Below the pieces are notes generated by a model. The model was not told the DNA's origin, did not search any database, and saw only the letters and a program-made list of their open reading frames with translations. The position numbers were made by a program, and so were the translations under genes. Shown piece after piece: positions 1-6,927 of a stretch of 10,282 bases of DNA. This stretch comes from Muribaculaceae bacterium (lineage in GTDB: Bacteria; Bacteroidota; Bacteroidia; Bacteroidales; Muribaculaceae), in assembly GCA_017545095.1 (NCBI GenBank), contig JAFYCU010000061.1:1-10282 (forward strand), read 5' to 3'. How positions within the stretch are numbered: position 1 is the stretch's first letter; the number at the start of each line of letters is the position of its first letter.

Positions 1-1077
1 ATGGCCGAGATTCGCTCGATGTTCAACGAGTTCTACGGCCCTGTGAAGTCAATGTACGAGCATCTGCGCTTCGTGTTCATCACGGGCATCACCAAGTTCT
101 CGCAGATGAGCATCTTCTCGAGCATCAACAACCTCGACAACGTGAGTCTCAATCGCAGCATGGAGGCCATCTGTGGCATCACGGCGCAGGAGCTGGAGGA
201 CAACTTCGGTTGTGACTACGCGTCGTTGGGTCAGTTCTACGGCTACACGAGCGAGCAGGTGGCTCAGGCATTGAGCGACCGCTACGACGGCTACCGTTTC
301 GGTGCCGGACTCACCGAGATCTACAACCCTTACAGCATAGTCAGGGTGTTTGGCAACATGCGACTGGGCGACTTTTGGTTCGACAGTGCCACCCCCACCT
401 CGCTGCTCAAGATTCTGACCCAGTACCCGTTCACGCTGGCCAACATCGAGGGCGGTGAGGTGCTGGAAAGCGACTTCAACCAGCCGTTCGACAACTTCGA
501 CACCGCGCTGCCCATCCTCTACCAGAGCGGCTATCTCACCATCAAGGACCATTATATTGACGGATTCAGGGATGTCTATACGCTTGGTATCCCCAACGGC
601 GAGGTTCACGATGGTTTCTACAACACGCTCTTGGGCCACTACGTTGATGGCGACAGCAGCCGCAACACGTTGCTGATACGCGCCGTGGCCAAGGCGATGC
701 GTGCCGACGACATCGAAGCTGCGCTCACCGCTGTGCAGAACTACCTCGCTGCGCTGCCCTACCACCTGAGCAACAAGACCGAGCGCGACTTCGAAACCAT
801 CCTCCACGTGCTGTTCGACGCCATCGGCATCAACGTGGACACCGAGGTGAAGAACGCCCGGGGCCGCTGCGACGTGGTGATGCGCACACGCGACCGCGTT
901 TATGTGCTGGAGTTGAAGATCGACGGCACGGCCACCGTAGATGACGCTCTGGCGCAGATCGACGAGAAGAACTACCTCATCCCCTACTGGAACGACCCGC
1001 GCCCGAAGGTGAAGGTGGGCGTAATCCTCGACCGCGACACCCGCACCATTAAAGAGTGGAAAAAGAGAGAGGAGTAA
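1..1077 (+). CDS. AAA-ATPase-like protein with C-terminal PD-(D/E)XK nuclease domain, 5'-partial
   Basis: This is the C-terminal 358 residues of a protein of the AAA-ATPase-like plus PD-(D/E)XK nuclease type (PF09820 and PF08011 by recognition, not by search). Visible hallmarks are FVFITGITKFSQMSIFS near residues 24-40, YDGYRFG at 95-101, YNPYSIV at 108-114 and LYQSGYLTI at 173-181. The nuclease-like core near 288-306 has an Asp (D291) followed by an E-x-K (E304, K306). Family members are usually about 500 residues or more and start with a Walker A loop, which is absent here, so the ATG at base 1 is almost certainly an internal codon and the gene starts outside the window. The family is widespread and multicopy in Bacteroidales, with no firmly known role; nucleic-acid processing or mobile-element association is inference. 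It ends 51 bases before the helicase gene and need not share its transcript. Confidence 0.85.
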   Translation: MAEIRSMFNEFYGPVKSMYEHLRFVFITGITKFSQMSIFSSINNLDNVSLNRSMEAICGITAQELEDNFGCDYASLGQFYGYTSEQVAQALSDRYDGYRFGAGLTEIYNPYSIVRVFGNMRLGDFWFDSATPTSLLKILTQYPFTLANIEGGEVLESDFNQPFDNFDTALPILYQSGYLTIKDHYIDGFRDVYTLGIPNGEVHDGFYNTLLGHYVDGDSSRNTLLIRAVAKAMRADDIEAALTAVQNYLAALPYHLSNKTERDFETILHVLFDAIGINVDTEVKNARGRCDVVMRTRDRVYVLELKIDGTATVDDALAQIDEKNYLIPYWNDPRPKVKVGVILDRDTRTIKEWKKREE

Positions 1078-1128
1078 CTCATGACTCGTCGCTAAAAAGC
1101 CTATTCACTGAAAACTGAAAACTCCCAA

Positions 1129-3987
1129 ATGCACACATCTAATTCGATTGAAACACTCATGCAGCGGCTGCAAGCCACTGCCCGCCCGCTTGAACAAGTG
1201 AGTGTCGGCCATAACGAGCCGGTAGCTTTTCGCTTTAAAATCACATATGACCCTGATAGCATCATTCATGCTCAGGTCATCACGGTCAACGACCGCGGCC
1301 GTGCCGTGGTGCCCGACACGCAGCACACACCAGGTCCCGAGGGATTGACTCTGCGTACGTTGGAGCAAATTCATCGGCAGATGCAACGCTATGTGTGGGG
1401 CGATGCCGAAGCCAAGGTCTATTTGCATCACCACCCGTTGCTGCTGCAACAATTGCTGGAATGCCACAATTTGGTGCGTGAGGATATGCGACCGCTCACC
1501 ATCAAACCCTATGGTCGCGAGTTGCTGCTGCACCTCGATGATGAGGGCGAGAACTACCGAGCCGCGTTTGCGGTGCTCGATGATGAGAAAGGTCTGCTCA
1601 CCGGCGTGAGGTTGCTTGGTGAGTGCTGGGTGATGGCGGGCCAAGGCATCTATCCCATCAAGCCCCTTGGTGAGCGGTTCGACACGCTCTCGCAGTTTGT
1701 GATTGCCTTTAGCAAAGCACAGCTCGATGTCTATCTCTCGGCACTGTATTCCTATCTGACCAATATAGCCATCCACAATCTGCCCTACAAGGTGCAGCAT
1801 ATCAGCACCCCGGCCATCACCGTGCCCACATTGGTGTTTGATAACGTTGACAGCGACATGACTCTGGGTATGCGCTTGTTGTCATCGGCACGGAACGAGG
1901 ATGAGCATCAGCTCGACCAGTCGTCGCTCACCATGCGCGTCACCGTTGATGCCAACGCACGTCTGCTCACGATGCGACACATCCAGCACATCAACCTCGA
2001 TGCCGAGTCGCAGTTCTTGATGTCGGTGCTGTCGCGTTGTGCGCCCTCCAAGGCGGCTTTCAAGGCCATCTACACCGAGGAATACGACACGCCAGGCAGC
2101 GAGGGACAGCCAGCGGCGCACCACTACTATTACAGCCTGCCGCCCGATGTGGCCAGTGCGTTTCTCACCGACGGATTGCCTTCCATTCTGGGGCGTTACC
2201 ACTTGGTGGGGTCGGATAAGCTGCTCGACTTTAAAGTGCGTCCGGTGAAACCACGGCTGAATGTGTCGCTCAATTCGGGCATCGATTTTTTGGAGGGAAC
2301 GGCATCGGTCACCATCGATGGTGATGAAATCAAGCTGCACGAACTCATGGCGGAGTATAAGAAAAACCATTATGTCACGCTCACCGATGGCAACCGGGCA
2401 TTGATCGACGATGGTTTCATGCAGCGATTGGTGCGCATCTTCGACAAGGCGACCAAGAAAGACGGCAAGGTGAAGATTTCGTTTTTCGACTTGCCCGAGG
2501 TCGAGACCATGCTCGGTGACAAGCTGCAAGGCAAGGCTGTGGAACGTTCCCATCGCGTGTATGCGGGGTTCAATCAGCTGGCTTCGCAGCGCATGCAGTT
2601 CAAGCAGGTGAATGCCACATTGCGCAACTATCAAAAAGAGGGTGTGAAGTGGATCAACTACTTATACGAGAACAATCTGGGCGGCTGTCTGGCCGATGAC
2701 ATGGGCTTGGGCAAGACGCTGCAGACCATAGCCATGCTCGCCCGCATCTACCCCAAGGTGAAGCAGCCGTCGCTGATTGTGATGCCGCGCAGCCTGCTCT
2801 TCAACTGGGAGAACGAGTTGCGGCGATTTGCTCCGCAGCTCACGTTCAGCATCTATTATGGCCCACAGCGCGACTTGAAAGAAGCGCTCAAGAGCCAGCT
2901 TGTGCTCACCACCTATGCCCTTGTGCGCAACGATGCCGAGCAATTTATCGACCAAGAGTTTCACTATGTGATTCTCGATGAGTCGCAGAACATCAAGAAC
3001 GTCACCGCTCAGAGCACCAAAGCCGTCACGCTGCTCAAGGCCGATCATAGGCTGGCATTGAGTGGCACGCCCATCGAGAACAACCTCACCGAGCTTTACT
3101 CGCTGTTCCGTTTTCTGAACCCCACCATGTTTGGCTCGATGCAGGATTTCAACGCTAAATACACCATCCCCATCCAGCGTGGAGGTGATGCCGAAGCTGC
3201 GGCCACCTTGCGGCGAAAGGTGTTCCCCTTTATCCTGCGCAGGCTCAAGGGCGATGTGCTCACCGAGCTTCCAGCCCGCATCGACCAAACCATCACCGTG
3301 GAGATGACTGCCGAGCATCAGCAGTTCTACGAGAGCCGTCGCCGGTTCTTCGAGGCGATGATTGATGGCGAAATGAAGGAACGAGGTGTGGAGGGTGCCC
3401 AATTCCTGATGTTCCGCGCCCTGAGCGAGCTGCGGCAAGCGGCCTCCATTCCCGAGAGCCTCACCGAAGGTGAGGTGACCGGGGCGAAAATAGAGCCGTT
3501 GCTCGACAGCCTTTCCGAGGCTGTGGAGGGCGGACACAAGGTGGTGGTGTTTTTCAACTATATTGCCGGCATTGAGCTGGTGGGCCAGCATTTAGACGCG
3601 CTGGGCATCGACTATGCCGTGATGACCGGTTCCACCACCGACCGCCGCAGCGTGGTGGAGCGGTTTCAAAACAATCCCGACTGCATGGCCCTGCTCATGA
3701 CGGTCAAGACTGGCGGTGTGGGCCTCAACCTCACAGCTGCCGACACGGTCTATATCTTTGAGCCGTGGTGGAACAAGGCTGCCGAGGAGCAGGCCATCAA
3801 TCGCCTGCACCGCATCGGGCAAAAAGCCAAGGTGCTTTCCTATTCCATCATCGTGCACGACACCATCGAGGAGAAAATACGCCAGCTGCAACAGCAGAAA
3901 ACCGAACTCACCGATGCCATCATCTCCACCGACACGGCGATGACCAAGCACCTCACCGAGGAAGACATTCGTTACATCCTTTCTTGA
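1129..3987 (+). CDS. SNF2-family DEAD/DEAH-type helicase (Swi2/Snf2 ATPase)
   Basis: A complete 952-residue SNF2-type superfamily 2 DNA translocase. ATPase motifs are easy to read: motif I DDMGLGKT at 523-530, motif II DESQ at 617-620, motif III SGTPIENN at 645-652. The second RecA lobe has VVVFFNY at 805-811, TGGVGLNLTAADTVY from 861 and the arginine-finger motif NRLHRIGQ at 891-898. Residues 1 to about 490 are a long N-terminal region. The stretch around 380-430, with VTIDGDEIKLHELM followed by a LTDG segment, resembles the SNF2 helicase-associated domain of bacterial SNF2 proteins. No SWIM zinc-finger cysteine cluster is seen at the N-terminus. The family uses ATP to move on double-stranded DNA and remodel or displace bound proteins. 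The start at 1129 gives the longest frame; the next ATG is ten codons on. The following gene begins 10 bases after the stop, indicating cotranscription. Confidence 0.93.
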   Translation: MHTSNSIETLMQRLQATARPLEQVSVGHNEPVAFRFKITYDPDSIIHAQVITVNDRGRAVVPDTQHTPGPEGLTLRTLEQIHRQMQRYVWGDAEAKVYLHHHPLLLQQLLECHNLVREDMRPLTIKPYGRELLLHLDDEGENYRAAFAVLDDEKGLLTGVRLLGECWVMAGQGIYPIKPLGERFDTLSQFVIAFSKAQLDVYLSALYSYLTNIAIHNLPYKVQHISTPAITVPTLVFDNVDSDMTLGMRLLSSARNEDEHQLDQSSLTMRVTVDANARLLTMRHIQHINLDAESQFLMSVLSRCAPSKAAFKAIYTEEYDTPGSEGQPAAHHYYYSLPPDVASAFLTDGLPSILGRYHLVGSDKLLDFKVRPVKPRLNVSLNSGIDFLEGTASVTIDGDEIKLHELMAEYKKNHYVTLTDGNRALIDDGFMQRLVRIFDKATKKDGKVKISFFDLPEVETMLGDKLQGKAVERSHRVYAGFNQLASQRMQFKQVNATLRNYQKEGVKWINYLYENNLGGCLADDMGLGKTLQTIAMLARIYPKVKQPSLIVMPRSLLFNWENELRRFAPQLTFSIYYGPQRDLKEALKSQLVLTTYALVRNDAEQFIDQEFHYVILDESQNIKNVTAQSTKAVTLLKADHRLALSGTPIENNLTELYSLFRFLNPTMFGSMQDFNAKYTIPIQRGGDAEAAATLRRKVFPFILRRLKGDVLTELPARIDQTITVEMTAEHQQFYESRRRFFEAMIDGEMKERGVEGAQFLMFRALSELRQAASIPESLTEGEVTGAKIEPLLDSLSEAVEGGHKVVVFFNYIAGIELVGQHLDALGIDYAVMTGSTTDRRSVVERFQNNPDCMALLMTVKTGGVGLNLTAADTVYIFEPWWNKAAEEQAINRLHRIGQKAKVLSYSIIVHDTIEEKIRQLQQQKTELTDAIISTDTAMTKHLTEEDIRYILS

Positions 3988-3997
3988 CCCATAGAGC

Positions 3998-5839
3998 ATG
4001 AAGAAAATTGTTTTCTATTGCAGTGAGCCTAAGGTGCTCGATATTTCGGGCGAGCTGAACTCCGTTTTCACCCGCAACCGTCTGAATGCCATTGTTGCAA
4101 AAACGGTGATGCCGTTCGTTTATCAAAACGAGGTGTGTGTGGAACGGCTCACCGACGAGGGACCGTTGCAGATGCCTCTCCATGCATGGCTCATGGTAAC
4201 CTCGAAGATGAGCGTGCTCGACAAGTCGAAACTGCTCGACTTGGTTGCGCTCATCTTGTGTGATGAACGCAACATTCAGCTCTGGTTCTCGTTGCAGTCC
4301 AGTGGCATGCAGCAGTTGTGGAGGTTGATGTTCTCTCAGCTTTATGTGAGTCAAGAAAAAGCCGATGACTTGTCTGGAAGCGACTCACAGGCATTGCGCA
4401 GGTCGAGCTATAGTTTCAGCAGTTACCGCATGCTGGAAAAAATGAAGATAATCTATCCCTGGTTCCATTGCGAGGCCATCGAGGGCAGATACTATGGCGA
4501 AACAACCAAGTTCTATTTCACTTTGCCTCGGGAAATGTTTCCTTACTTCATTCAGGCTTTGGTCAAGGAGAAACCTTCGATGTTCTTACCCTTTTCTCCA
4601 GCCCATGTTTTCAATGCCGAGGCAGAGTCGGTGAGGAATGTGCCGGTGATTGTTGCGATGTTCAATCAGGGAATTTTCACCACCGGGAAATCGAAACTGG
4701 TCATGCAAAACACCATCAAGGGAATGGCCAAGATGGGGCTCACCCCGTTTCCCGTGGCAAGTGAGGATCCCAAAGCTCCCGCCTTCATGCGCGAGACCTT
4801 GCTGGCTTGCGCGGCTGCCGTGGCAAGTATCTATCATCGCAAAGAAGTTGCCGCAGTATCGTCGCCCGCCGAACTGATAAAACTCATGGTCGTGTGGCTG
4901 GCTAAACATATGGATGTGCTTTTCCACATGCTCACCCCTCATCTGCGTGGGGTGGGGTATTCCTATAGTTTGCAGTCGCGCATGGAGTGGCTGCTGTGGA
5001 CGGTGCTGCAATTGCTGCGCCACTATCCCGATGAGTGGATCACGGTGGAGGGCATGAGCACATTGGCCATGCGCGAGCTGGGAAACAGCATCTTTGCACT
5101 GCAGGGGTGCGACCTTCCTAGGTGGTGGGGGGATTATGATAACACAATGGTGCCAAATGCTCTGATTACTCCTGAAAATTTGGTTCATTTGGTGGGGCTG
5201 CCCATGCTCCGGGCCATGGTGTGTTTGTTGGCCAGTATCGGTGTGGTGGAACTCACCAACGAGGGATGCTCAGCTACAGAAGCCGTGTCGCCGTTTGATG
5301 TGTTCACGGCATTTCACATCACCACCCTCGGACGCTATGCGTTGGGGCTCGACGACACCTATGAGGCCGCGACCGAGGAGCAGAGCCCCGACTTTGAAGT
5401 GGCCGAGTCGCATTTGCTGGTAAGGGTGCTCAGGAACGAAACGCCCTATATGTACATCTTGCGCACCATGGCCACCGATGTGGGCAACAACCGCTGGGTG
5501 TTCAGTGCCAAGAGCATCCTCGCGCATTGCCACACCAAGGCCGATATCCAGCGCCAAATCGACCTGTTCAAGCAATACATTTGTCCTGAGCCGAGCGATG
5601 TGTGGGTGGCGTTTTTCGACTCGGTGTTGCAGCGCGTGCAACCGCTCACCAAAGGGAGTGTCAGCCGTTATCAACTCTATGGCGTTGATCCCAACAACCA
5701 TCCTCTGATTCAGTTGCTCGACACCGACCCTGTGTTGCGGCAGTTGATAATTCGTGCCGAAGGGTATCGACTGCTGGTGCATGCCAACGATTTTGAGAGA
5801 TTCTCCGCACGCCTCAAGGATTTGGGCTACCTGCTTTAG
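3998..5839 (+). CDS. Uncharacterised 613-residue protein, partner of the SNF2 helicase
   Basis: I do not recognise this family. The 613 residues look soluble and mostly helical, with no signal peptide and no clear transmembrane segment. It begins 10 bases after the helicase stop, so it is probably cotranscribed and may work with it. Two parts give faint hints. Around residues 405-450, a segment with LLASIGVVELTNEG followed by ITTLGRYALG has the look of a winged-helix unit ending in an LTxLGR-like strand. The last 40 residues, DPVLRQLIIRAEGYRLLVHA and on to a DLGY ending, resemble the C-terminal part of the XPB/Ssl2-like helicase-associated domain found in some bacterial proteins. Both are pattern-level impressions. 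An alternative is a Bacteroidales-specific protein with no relation to helicase accessory domains. There are no Walker motifs and no obvious nuclease signature. Confidence is high that this is a gene and low for any role. Confidence 0.85.
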   Translation: MKKIVFYCSEPKVLDISGELNSVFTRNRLNAIVAKTVMPFVYQNEVCVERLTDEGPLQMPLHAWLMVTSKMSVLDKSKLLDLVALILCDERNIQLWFSLQSSGMQQLWRLMFSQLYVSQEKADDLSGSDSQALRRSSYSFSSYRMLEKMKIIYPWFHCEAIEGRYYGETTKFYFTLPREMFPYFIQALVKEKPSMFLPFSPAHVFNAEAESVRNVPVIVAMFNQGIFTTGKSKLVMQNTIKGMAKMGLTPFPVASEDPKAPAFMRETLLACAAAVASIYHRKEVAAVSSPAELIKLMVVWLAKHMDVLFHMLTPHLRGVGYSYSLQSRMEWLLWTVLQLLRHYPDEWITVEGMSTLAMRELGNSIFALQGCDLPRWWGDYDNTMVPNALITPENLVHLVGLPMLRAMVCLLASIGVVELTNEGCSATEAVSPFDVFTAFHITTLGRYALGLDDTYEAATEEQSPDFEVAESHLLVRVLRNETPYMYILRTMATDVGNNRWVFSAKSILAHCHTKADIQRQIDLFKQYICPEPSDVWVAFFDSVLQRVQPLTKGSVSRYQLYGVDPNNHPLIQLLDTDPVLRQLIIRAEGYRLLVHANDFERFSARLKDLGYLL

Positions 5840-5889
5840 GTGTGGATGCATATGTGATTTAGCAAAGAGTTATAAGCGATAATATTTAT

Positions 5890-6450
5890 ATGGGACTATT
5901 AGAAGACTTAATCCGTAACTCTCAACAGAGTGGCGGTGGTGGGCTGGGAGATATCCTGGGCCGCATGGGACAAGGAGGGCAGTCTGCTTCGGGCAGTGTG
6001 CTCGAAGAGATTCGCCGGCGCATGGGTGGAGGCTCCTCGCAGGAGGAGATTGAAGTTCCCGGCACGGGATCATCAGCTTCGCCCTCGGGCAACGACATCA
6101 GTGTGGAAGACCTGGAGCGGCAGATGGGCATAGGTCGCAAAAGCGGCGGAAATTATCAGCAGCCTTATCCGCAGCAGCAACCATACCCCCAACAGCAGCC
6201 ATATCCACAGCAGTATCCACAGCAGTATCCGCAGCAGTATCCACAGCAGTATCCGCAGCAGTATCCGCAGCAGTATCCGCAGCAGCCTCAGCAGCAACAG
6301 CAACAGTATCCTCAGCAGCAGGAGTACCAGCAGCCAACCGAGGAGGCTCAACCGCAGCAGCAGTCGAGTGGCGGTGGATTGATGAGCATTTTGAAAATCA
6401 TCGGCTTGGGAGCCATTGCGATGATGATTATGAAGAAATTCAAAAAATGA
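5890..6450 (+). CDS. Small YPQQ-repeat protein with hydrophobic C-terminal tail
   Basis: A 186-residue protein in three parts. Residues 1-85 are Gly/Ser-rich with two short amphipathic stretches (MGLLEDLIRN and SVLEEIRRRMGGG) and a possible helix SVEDLERQMG. Residues 89-160 are almost only Gln, Pro and Tyr, including seven uninterrupted YPQQ tetrapeptides at 105-132 and three more copies nearby. Residues 161-186 form one hydrophobic segment (LMSILKIIGLGAIAMMIM) ending in a Lys-rich KKFKK tail, which fits a C-terminal membrane anchor with the basic end in the cytoplasm, or a membrane-associating helix. There is no signal peptide. The middle is disordered and resembles condensate-forming or prion-like low-complexity sequence; that is inference. 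It starts 50 bases after the 613-residue gene in an AT-rich leader, and its stop codon overlaps a possible start of the TerB-like gene, so the two are probably translationally coupled. Function unknown. Confidence 0.82.
   Translation: MGLLEDLIRNSQQSGGGGLGDILGRMGQGGQSASGSVLEEIRRRMGGGSSQEEIEVPGTGSSASPSGNDISVEDLERQMGIGRKSGGNYQQPYPQQQPYPQQQPYPQQYPQQYPQQYPQQYPQQYPQQYPQQPQQQQQQYPQQQEYQQPTEEAQPQQQSSGGGLMSILKIIGLGAIAMMIMKKFKK
6202..6285 (+). repeat. 12-bp in-frame tandem repeat, seven copies (encodes YPQQ)
   Basis: Seven adjacent 12-base units of the form TATCC(A/G)CAGCAG encode seven consecutive YPQQ tetrapeptides. Copies differ mainly at the third base of the proline codon (CCA or CCG). Looser CAG-rich sequence extends on both sides, from about 6157 to 6336. 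As the unit is a multiple of three, gain or loss of a copy changes protein length without shifting the frame. Such a tract is prone to slippage, so copy number may vary between strains and may be miscounted in short-read assemblies. Confidence 0.95.
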
Positions 6451-6451
6451 T

Positions 6452-6457
6452 GGAGGA
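6452..6457 (+). promoter_or_regulatory. Shine-Dalgarno-like GGAGGA before the TerB-like gene
   Basis: GGAGGA lies seven bases upstream of the ATG at 6465, the spacing expected of a ribosome binding site. Strong Shine-Dalgarno sites are uncommon in Bacteroidetes, where A-rich leaders usually suffice. It favours the start at 6465 over the in-frame ATGs at 6447 and 6450, which would put the site inside the coding region. Confidence 0.5.
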
Positions 6458-6464
6458 CATAACG

Positions 6465-6839
6465 ATGAACACAAGCACGCAATTGATGGAGCAGGTCATC
6501 AAGCTGGTGGCCCGCACGGGATTGTTTTTCGCTAAAGCCGACGGTGACTATAGCGAGCGTGAACAGGCATTTATCGAGGCATTTATTGCGCAGTTGGCTC
6601 AGGACGGTTCCGCCGAGGAGGCCCGTGCTCTGGTGGGCGATGTGGCGGATGAGCACATCACACTTGACCAGTTGGTGGCCGACACGCGCCAGGTGCTGCA
6701 GCAATTGCCGCCCAACGAGGCCGACATGGTGAAGCTCATGCTTTATGCCTTCATCACCGACATGGTGGCCGCCGATGGCTGCAACTGCACTGCCGAGCAA
6801 GAGGCCATGCAGCAGTGGCGCGATGCGTTGGCAGGGTAG
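6465..6839 (+). CDS. TerB-like (tellurite resistance TerB / DjlA N-terminal type) small protein
   Basis: A 124-residue helical protein with the two acidic signatures of the TerB-like fold: FFAKADGDYSEREQAFI at residues 21-37 and VAADGCNCTAEQEAM at 101-115. Both carry the D-G followed a few residues later by Glu that in this fold lies near a likely metal site. Length is close to a single TerB domain, with no J-domain or membrane segment, so it is not DjlA itself. TerB-like domains occur in chemical-stress and phage-related ter gene clusters and as modules linked to nucleic-acid enzymes, often with unclear biochemistry. I chose the ATG at 6465 because of the GGAGGA before it; starts at 6447 or 6450 would add five or six residues and overlap the previous stop. 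It is the last gene of the plus-strand group and ends shortly before the hairpin at 6871. A role in tellurite resistance should not be assumed. Confidence 0.75.
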   Translation: MNTSTQLMEQVIKLVARTGLFFAKADGDYSEREQAFIEAFIAQLAQDGSAEEARALVGDVADEHITLDQLVADTRQVLQQLPPNEADMVKLMLYAFITDMVAADGCNCTAEQEAMQQWRDALAG

Positions 6840-6870
6840 GGGCCGAAACCGAAACTTTGTGAAGCAAAAA

Positions 6871-6905
6871 CAAGCCCTCGCCTCAACACCTGAGGCGAGG
6901 GCTTG
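6871..6905 (-). terminator. Intrinsic terminator, perfect 15-bp stem between convergent genes
   Basis: Bases 6871-6885 and 6891-6905 are exact inverted repeats around a five-base loop (ACACC). Read on the minus strand, the stem is followed at once by TTTTTGC, a proper U-tract, so it is a strong terminator for the alpha-amylase gene, whose stop is 23 bases upstream of it. On the plus strand the following bases lack a U-run, but the stable hairpin may also end the TerB-like transcript, which stops 31 bases before it. Confidence 0.88.
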
Positions 6906-6927
6906 CTCATTCCTTGGCTCTCGCGGG

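Noticed and set aside
1107..1123. Short direct repeat ACTGAAAACTGAAAACT before the helicase gene
   Set aside because: Only two copies of a 7-base unit; too short to call a regulatory or mobile element, though it leaves an A-rich leader.
1105..3999. Long open frames on the minus strand opposite the helicase (for example 1105-1800, 1882-2634, 2662-3591, 3592-3999)
   Set aside because: They are antisense to an intact SNF2 gene, show no recognisable domains, and are expected from GC-biased third positions.
6157..6336. CRISPR-like array reading of the CAG-rich repeats
   Set aside because: Units are 12 bases, contiguous, without spacers, and keep an open reading frame.
6073..6474. Minus-strand frames with LLRILLRILLW-like or AADTAVDT-like repeats
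   Set aside because: These are antisense readings of the 12-bp YPQQ repeat, so the periodicity is a by-product of the plus-strand gene.
6465..6839. Calling the TerB-like gene a tellurite-resistance gene
   Set aside because: No TerC, TerD, TerZ or other ter genes are seen; the fold is shared by many proteins unrelated to tellurite.
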